Shown here one piece after another: positions 50,180 through 53,749 of a stretch of 53,749 nucleotides of DNA. The DNA is from Bradyrhizobium sp. cir1. GTDB taxonomy: Bacteria > Pseudomonadota > Alphaproteobacteria > Rhizobiales > Xanthobacteraceae. The stretch spans positions 1 through 53,749 of the forward strand of contig NZ_JACIHE010000036.1 of NCBI RefSeq assembly GCF_014198245.1, given 5' to 3'. The position numbers and the translations under genes were made by a program. Under the pieces are notes generated by a model, which saw only the letters and a program-made list of their open reading frames with translations, had not been told where the DNA came from and ran no database searches. Within the stretch, counting starts at the first letter, position 1. The number at the start of each line of letters is the position of its first letter.

Positions 50180-52660
50180 ATGAGCATGTCGGCAATCGAA
50201 CGTGTCATTCCACTGGTCGGCCATCTGCCGCCCTCGATCCGCGAGGGGCTGGCGCGGCGCATGCGCGAGCTCACCGGTCTTGGCCTGATCGCGCTGTCGG
50301 GCGTCGCCTCGGCGGCGCTGATGACCTGGTCGGTGCAGGATCCTAGCCTCAGCCACGCGACCTCGCGGCCGATCCGCAACATCCTCGGCTATGCCGGCGC
50401 GATCGGCGCCGACCTTGCGATGCAGATCCTCGGGCTCGGCGCGATCATGCTGGTGCTGACCGTCGCGGTCTGGGGCTGGCGCATGATGACGCATCGCCCG
50501 TTCGATCGCGAGGCGCTGCGGCTCGGCTCCTGGATCCTCTGCACGGTGATCGCGGCGGGCTTCGTCAGCTGCTGGCCCCATGGCGGCGCCTGGCCGCTGC
50601 CGACCGGACTCGGCGGCGTGGTCGGCGATGCCCTGGTGCGCGCGCCCGCGGTGATCTTCGGACCACCGGGCACGATCTATCGCATGATCCTCGGCACGAT
50701 CCTGTTCGCCGCGATGGCCGCGACCTTCCTGATCGCCTGCGGCCTCGGCGCACGCGAGCACGACGACGAGCTCGCCGAGATCGCGGACGACGACAAGCCG
50801 CTCGACGAGGACGAGGAGAGCGATCGCGGCTCGGTGTCGCTGGGCTGGCTGTTCCATGCGCTGATGAGCACGAAGGCAAGGCTGATCTGGCTGCTTGGCG
50901 CTGCCTATCGCTCGCTGGTCTCGAGCGGACCGAAGACCAAGGCCGTTGCGTTCAGCCGCCAGGAGCCAAATCTCGGCGGCGGTCGCGCCGCGCCCTCGAT
51001 CTCGCCGCAGGCCGAGAACGAGGACTACGAGGACGAGCACGAAGAAGAGGCGGAAGACGAGGAGGAGGAAGAGGAGGAGCCCGCTGCGCGCGCCCCGCGC
51101 AAGAAGGCGGCGCCGAAGGCTGCGGCCAAGAAATCCTCCGACAAGTTCGATCTTCCCTCCGTCTCGATGCTGGCCGCGCCGAAGGCTGGCGATCGTCAGC
51201 CGCTCAGCAAGGCCGAGCTGGAGACCAATTCGCGTTCGCTCGAAGGCGTGCTGCAGGATTTCGGCGTGCGCGGCGAGATCGTGAAGGCCAATCCGGGCCC
51301 TGTCGTCACGCTGTACGAGCTGGAGCCGGCGCCCGGCATCAAGTCCTCGCGGGTGATCGGACTTGCCGACGACATCGCCCGCTCGATGAGCGCGCTGTCG
51401 GCGCGCGTCGCCGTCGTGCCCGGCCGCAACGCGATCGGCATCGAGCTGCCCAACGCGCATCGCGAAAAGGTTTACTTGCGCGAATTGCTGGTGGCGAAGG
51501 AAGCCACCGACACGGTGGCAAAACTGCCGCTCTGCCTCGGCAAGACCATCGGCGGCGACCCTGTCATCATCGACCTCGCGCGCACGCCGCACATGCTGAT
51601 CGCCGGCACCACCGGCTCCGGTAAATCGGTCGCCATCAACACCATGATCCTCAGCCTGGTCTACCGGCTGCGCCCGGACCAGTGCCGGTTGATCATGGTC
51701 GATCCGAAGATGCTCGAACTCTCTGTCTATGACGGCATTCCCCATCTGCTCACGCCTGTCGTGACCGACCCGAAGAAGGCGGTGGTCGCGCTGAAATGGG
51801 CGGTGCGCGAGATGGAAGAGCGCTACAAGAACATGGCCAAGCTCGGTGTGCGCAACATCGACGGTTACAACACGCGCCTGCTCGAGTTGAAGGCCAAGGG
51901 CGAGGAGCCGACGCGCACGGTGCACACCGGCTTCGACAAGGAGACCGGCAAGGCGATCTACGAGGAAGAAAAGCTCTCGCTCGACCCGCTGCCCTACATC
52001 GTCATCATCGTCGACGAAATGGCCGACCTGATGATGGTCGCCGGCAAAGACATCGAAGGCGCGGTGCAGCGCCTCGCGCAGATGGCGCGCGCCGCCGGCC
52101 TGCACGTGATCCTGGCGACGCAGCGTCCGTCGGTCGACGTTATCACCGGCACAATCAAGGCGAACTTCCCGACCCGCATCGCCTTCCAGGTCACGTCCAA
52201 GATCGACAGCCGCACCATCCTCGGCGAGATGGGCGCCGAGCAGTTGCTCGGCCAGGGCGACATGCTCTACATGGCCGGCGGCGGCCGAATCAGCCGCGTG
52301 CACGGACCTTTTGCTTCCGACGAGGAAGTCGAGAAGGTGGTGCGTCACCTCAAGACGCAGGGCCAGCCGGAATATCTCGAGGCGGTCACGGCCGAAGAGC
52401 CGACCGAGGACGAGGATGGCGCGGTGTTCGACGCCACCGGCATGGGTGGCGATGGCGGCGGCGATTTATTCCAGCAGGCCGTTGCGATCGTCAAACGCGA
52501 TCGCAAGGCCTCGACCAGCTACATCCAGCGCCGCCTGCAAATCGGCTATAACCGCGCCGCATCGCTGATGGAGCGCATGGAACTGGAAGGCATCGTCGGT
52601 CCCGCCAACCACGCCGGCAAGCGCGAGATTCTGGTCGAGGAAGAAGACAGCCATATGTGA
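50180..52660 (+). CDS. ftsK: DNA translocase FtsK
   Basis: 826 residues. About four membrane helices in the first ~190 residues anchor it at the division septum. A linker (~190–330) contains a strongly acidic stretch (residues ~275–300) followed by an Ala/Lys-rich one. The RecA-type motor has Walker A GTTGSGKSVAINT near 475 and Walker B IVIIVDEMADLMM near 610. The C-terminal gamma winged helix (STSYIQRRLQIGYNRAASLMERME) reads chromosome polarity signals and activates XerCD. It couples division to chromosome dimer resolution and terminus segregation. It is probably cotranscribed with the preceding aminotransferase. Confidence 0.97.
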   Translation: MSMSAIERVIPLVGHLPPSIREGLARRMRELTGLGLIALSGVASAALMTWSVQDPSLSHATSRPIRNILGYAGAIGADLAMQILGLGAIMLVLTVAVWGWRMMTHRPFDREALRLGSWILCTVIAAGFVSCWPHGGAWPLPTGLGGVVGDALVRAPAVIFGPPGTIYRMILGTILFAAMAATFLIACGLGAREHDDELAEIADDDKPLDEDEESDRGSVSLGWLFHALMSTKARLIWLLGAAYRSLVSSGPKTKAVAFSRQEPNLGGGRAAPSISPQAENEDYEDEHEEEAEDEEEEEEEPAARAPRKKAAPKAAAKKSSDKFDLPSVSMLAAPKAGDRQPLSKAELETNSRSLEGVLQDFGVRGEIVKANPGPVVTLYELEPAPGIKSSRVIGLADDIARSMSALSARVAVVPGRNAIGIELPNAHREKVYLRELLVAKEATDTVAKLPLCLGKTIGGDPVIIDLARTPHMLIAGTTGSGKSVAINTMILSLVYRLRPDQCRLIMVDPKMLELSVYDGIPHLLTPVVTDPKKAVVALKWAVREMEERYKNMAKLGVRNIDGYNTRLLELKAKGEEPTRTVHTGFDKETGKAIYEEEKLSLDPLPYIVIIVDEMADLMMVAGKDIEGAVQRLAQMARAAGLHVILATQRPSVDVITGTIKANFPTRIAFQVTSKIDSRTILGEMGAEQLLGQGDMLYMAGGGRISRVHGPFASDEEVEKVVRHLKTQGQPEYLEAVTAEEPTEDEDGAVFDATGMGGDGGGDLFQQAVAIVKRDRKASTSYIQRRLQIGYNRAASLMERMELEGIVGPANHAGKREILVEEEDSHM

Positions 52661-52754
52661 GGCGAGGCGCCTCAAACCATAATTTCACGCGAAATCGTTA
52701 TCTGCTTTTGCCCGAAATCACGCTAAAAGGCGCTTAGCCACACAGGACGACGCG

Positions 52755-53567
52755 TTGATCAGACATCCGGACATTCGATTCGCTGCCTCCATCGCTGCGC
52801 GAAGCGCACGCGCGGCCGGCGTGCTTCTCGTCACCGCCGCGATGGTGACTGCGGCGTCGTTCGCGCAGACCGTGCCGGTGCCGAAGCCTGCGCCGAAGGG
52901 GCGCGACGGCGGCACCTCCGCCGGGGGACCGGCTGTCACCGGCGCGACGCAGGCGCCGCCGAACCCGGTCATTCCGGACCCGCGCCGCAACGTGCCGAGC
53001 AGCATTTTCCAGACCTTCGACGCCAACCAGAAGGCGCAGGCGGCCAAGGTCAGCGCCTATCTGTCCTCGCTGCAGACGCTGGTCGGGAATTTCGTCCAGG
53101 TCGGCCCCGACGGCAGCAAGACGCAGGGCGATTTCTACATCCAGAAGCCCGGCAAGGTGCGCTTCGAATATGACGCACCGAGCCCGATCGACATCATCGC
53201 CGACGGTTCGTCCCTCGTGGTGCGCGACCGCAAGCTCGCGACCCAGGACGTCTATCCGCTGTCGCAGACGCCGCTGCGCTTTCTGTTGTCCGATCGCATC
53301 GACCTGATGAAGGACACCAATGTCGTCAACGTCTCGGCCGATGACATCTTCGTCAGCGTCACCATCGAGGAGAAGCAGGCGCTGGTCGGCACCAGCCGCC
53401 TCTTGCTGATGTTCGGCGCCAAGGACGGCCAGCTCAAGCAGTGGACCGTCACCGACCCGCAGGGCTACGACACCACGATCGCGGTCTACAACCTGGATTC
53501 GAGCAAGAGGCTCGATCCCGGCATGTTCAAGATCGATTTCACAAACTACGGCCAGTCCCCGGGTTGA
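52755..53567 (+). CDS. LolA-like outer-membrane lipoprotein carrier protein
   Basis: 270 residues: signal peptide (AGVLLVTAAMVTAASFAQ), a Pro/Gly-rich spacer (~40–75), then a LolA domain (SSLQTLVGNFVQVGPDGSKTQGDFYIQKPGKVRFEYDAPSPIDIIADGSSLVVRDRK). LolA takes lipoproteins from LolCDE and delivers them to the outer membrane. The extended spacer is common in Bradyrhizobium-type members. The TTG start at 52755 has AGGA seven bases upstream. It follows ftsK on the same strand, as in many alphaproteobacteria. Confidence 0.93.
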   Translation: MIRHPDIRFAASIAARSARAAGVLLVTAAMVTAASFAQTVPVPKPAPKGRDGGTSAGGPAVTGATQAPPNPVIPDPRRNVPSSIFQTFDANQKAQAAKVSAYLSSLQTLVGNFVQVGPDGSKTQGDFYIQKPGKVRFEYDAPSPIDIIADGSSLVVRDRKLATQDVYPLSQTPLRFLLSDRIDLMKDTNVVNVSADDIFVSVTIEEKQALVGTSRLLLMFGAKDGQLKQWTVTDPQGYDTTIAVYNLDSSKRLDPGMFKIDFTNYGQSPG

Positions 53568-53583
53568 GCGCCGCGCTCTCGTA

Positions 53584-53666
53584 GGGTGGGCAAAGGCGCA
53601 AAGCGCCGTGCCCACGATCTCTCTCCGCATTTGCGTTTGGTGGGCACGCTTACGCTTTGCCCACCC
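53584..53666. repeat. Dispersed palindromic repeat, family B (copy 2)
   Basis: gggtgggcaaagg … ctttgcccaccc, with inner gcgcaaagcgc and a tggtgggcacgc segment as in the copy at 8848–8932. It lies 16 bases after the lolA-like gene. Confidence 0.85.
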
Positions 53667-53712
53667 TTGTTTTAGCGCACTGGATTAGAATGGCCTCGTT
53701 CCGTGAGGAATG

Positions 53713-53742
53713 GCCCAGCCCGGGTGGCCGCCCGAGCTGGGC
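53713..53742. terminator. Hairpin at the window edge
   Basis: GCCCAGC-C-CGGG / CCCG-A-GCTGGGC: 11 pairs with one mismatch and a 6-base loop. No T tract is visible on either side within the window. It is possibly the transcript end of a gene beyond the window. Confidence 0.4.
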
Positions 53743-53749
53743 TGCCGAT

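Noticed and set aside
48971..52348. A minus-strand open frame of over 1100 codons across the aminotransferase and ftsK
   Set aside because: It is antisense to two well-supported genes; its composition (Arg/Gly/His/Asp-rich, no motif) is typical of the shadow frame in high-GC DNA.

Overview
The window looks like an ordinary chromosomal segment of a high-GC alphaproteobacterium of the Bradyrhizobium / Nitrobacteraceae type. This rests on the gene neighbourhoods (hemD–mic60–hemY, tsaD–gpsA–EVE, rsmB–heparinase–purH, duplicated glnK–amtB) and on the dense set of intergenic palindromic repeats of rhizobial type. No phage, plasmid, CRISPR or complete insertion sequence was seen. The only mobile-element hint is a possible IS end in the first 100 bases, beside tRNA-Thr.

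Layout. 0.1–4.2 kb (minus): tRNA-Thr(CGT), hemY-like, mic60-like, hemD. 4.3–7.0 kb (plus): tsaD, gpsA and an EVE-domain gene. 7.1–10.1 kb: a class III cyclase, an SRPBCC protein and a poxvirus-type topoisomerase IB. 10.1–12.4 kb: a 390-bp gap with strong RNA-like secondary structure, then acs. 12.9–19.5 kb: L,D-transpeptidase, thermonuclease, an SDHAF4-like protein, rsmB, a heparinase II/III-like gene and purH. 19.7–29 kb: transporters (UMF1-type MFS, MFS, MATE), gamma-glutamyltransferase, GST, DUF2239, a kappa-GST-like isomerase and a PanE-like reductase. 29.2–32.7 kb (minus): a dihaem cytochrome c, a PQQ-type sugar dehydrogenase and a sugar-epimerase-like gene. 32.8–37.3 kb: tRNA-Gly(GCC), CnoX-type thioredoxin, Lon-substrate-domain protein and an MHYT–PAS–GGDEF–EAL protein. 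37.6–40.5 kb: cytochrome b561/PepSY pair, and an SDR/membrane-protein operon divergent from a TetR regulator. 40.6–44 kb: Trm112, a UbiH-type hydroxylase, TesB and a GYF_2 membrane protein. 44.3–48.1 kb: glnK–amtB–glnK–amtB. 48.3–53.6 kb: GFA protein, aminotransferase, FtsK and a LolA-like protein.

Functional themes are tetrapyrrole synthesis and membrane architecture (hemD, mic60, hemY), translation fidelity (tsaD, rsmB, Trm112), ammonium sensing and uptake (two PII–Amt pairs), periplasmic redox chemistry (sugar dehydrogenase with cytochrome c; cytochrome b561 with PepSY), and the envelope/division set (FtsK, LolA, L,D-transpeptidase).

The least explained parts are non-coding. They are the structured region before acs, two divergent promoters with paired operator-like palindromes (GST/DUF2239 and membrane protein/TetR), a dense regulatory region before the second glnK, and at least six families of dispersed palindromes. 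Those palindromes sit mainly in gaps between convergent genes and in places supply stop codons or abut the ribosome binding site of neighbouring genes. I saw no clear new multi-gene system. Gene functions are assigned from recognisable motifs without database searches.
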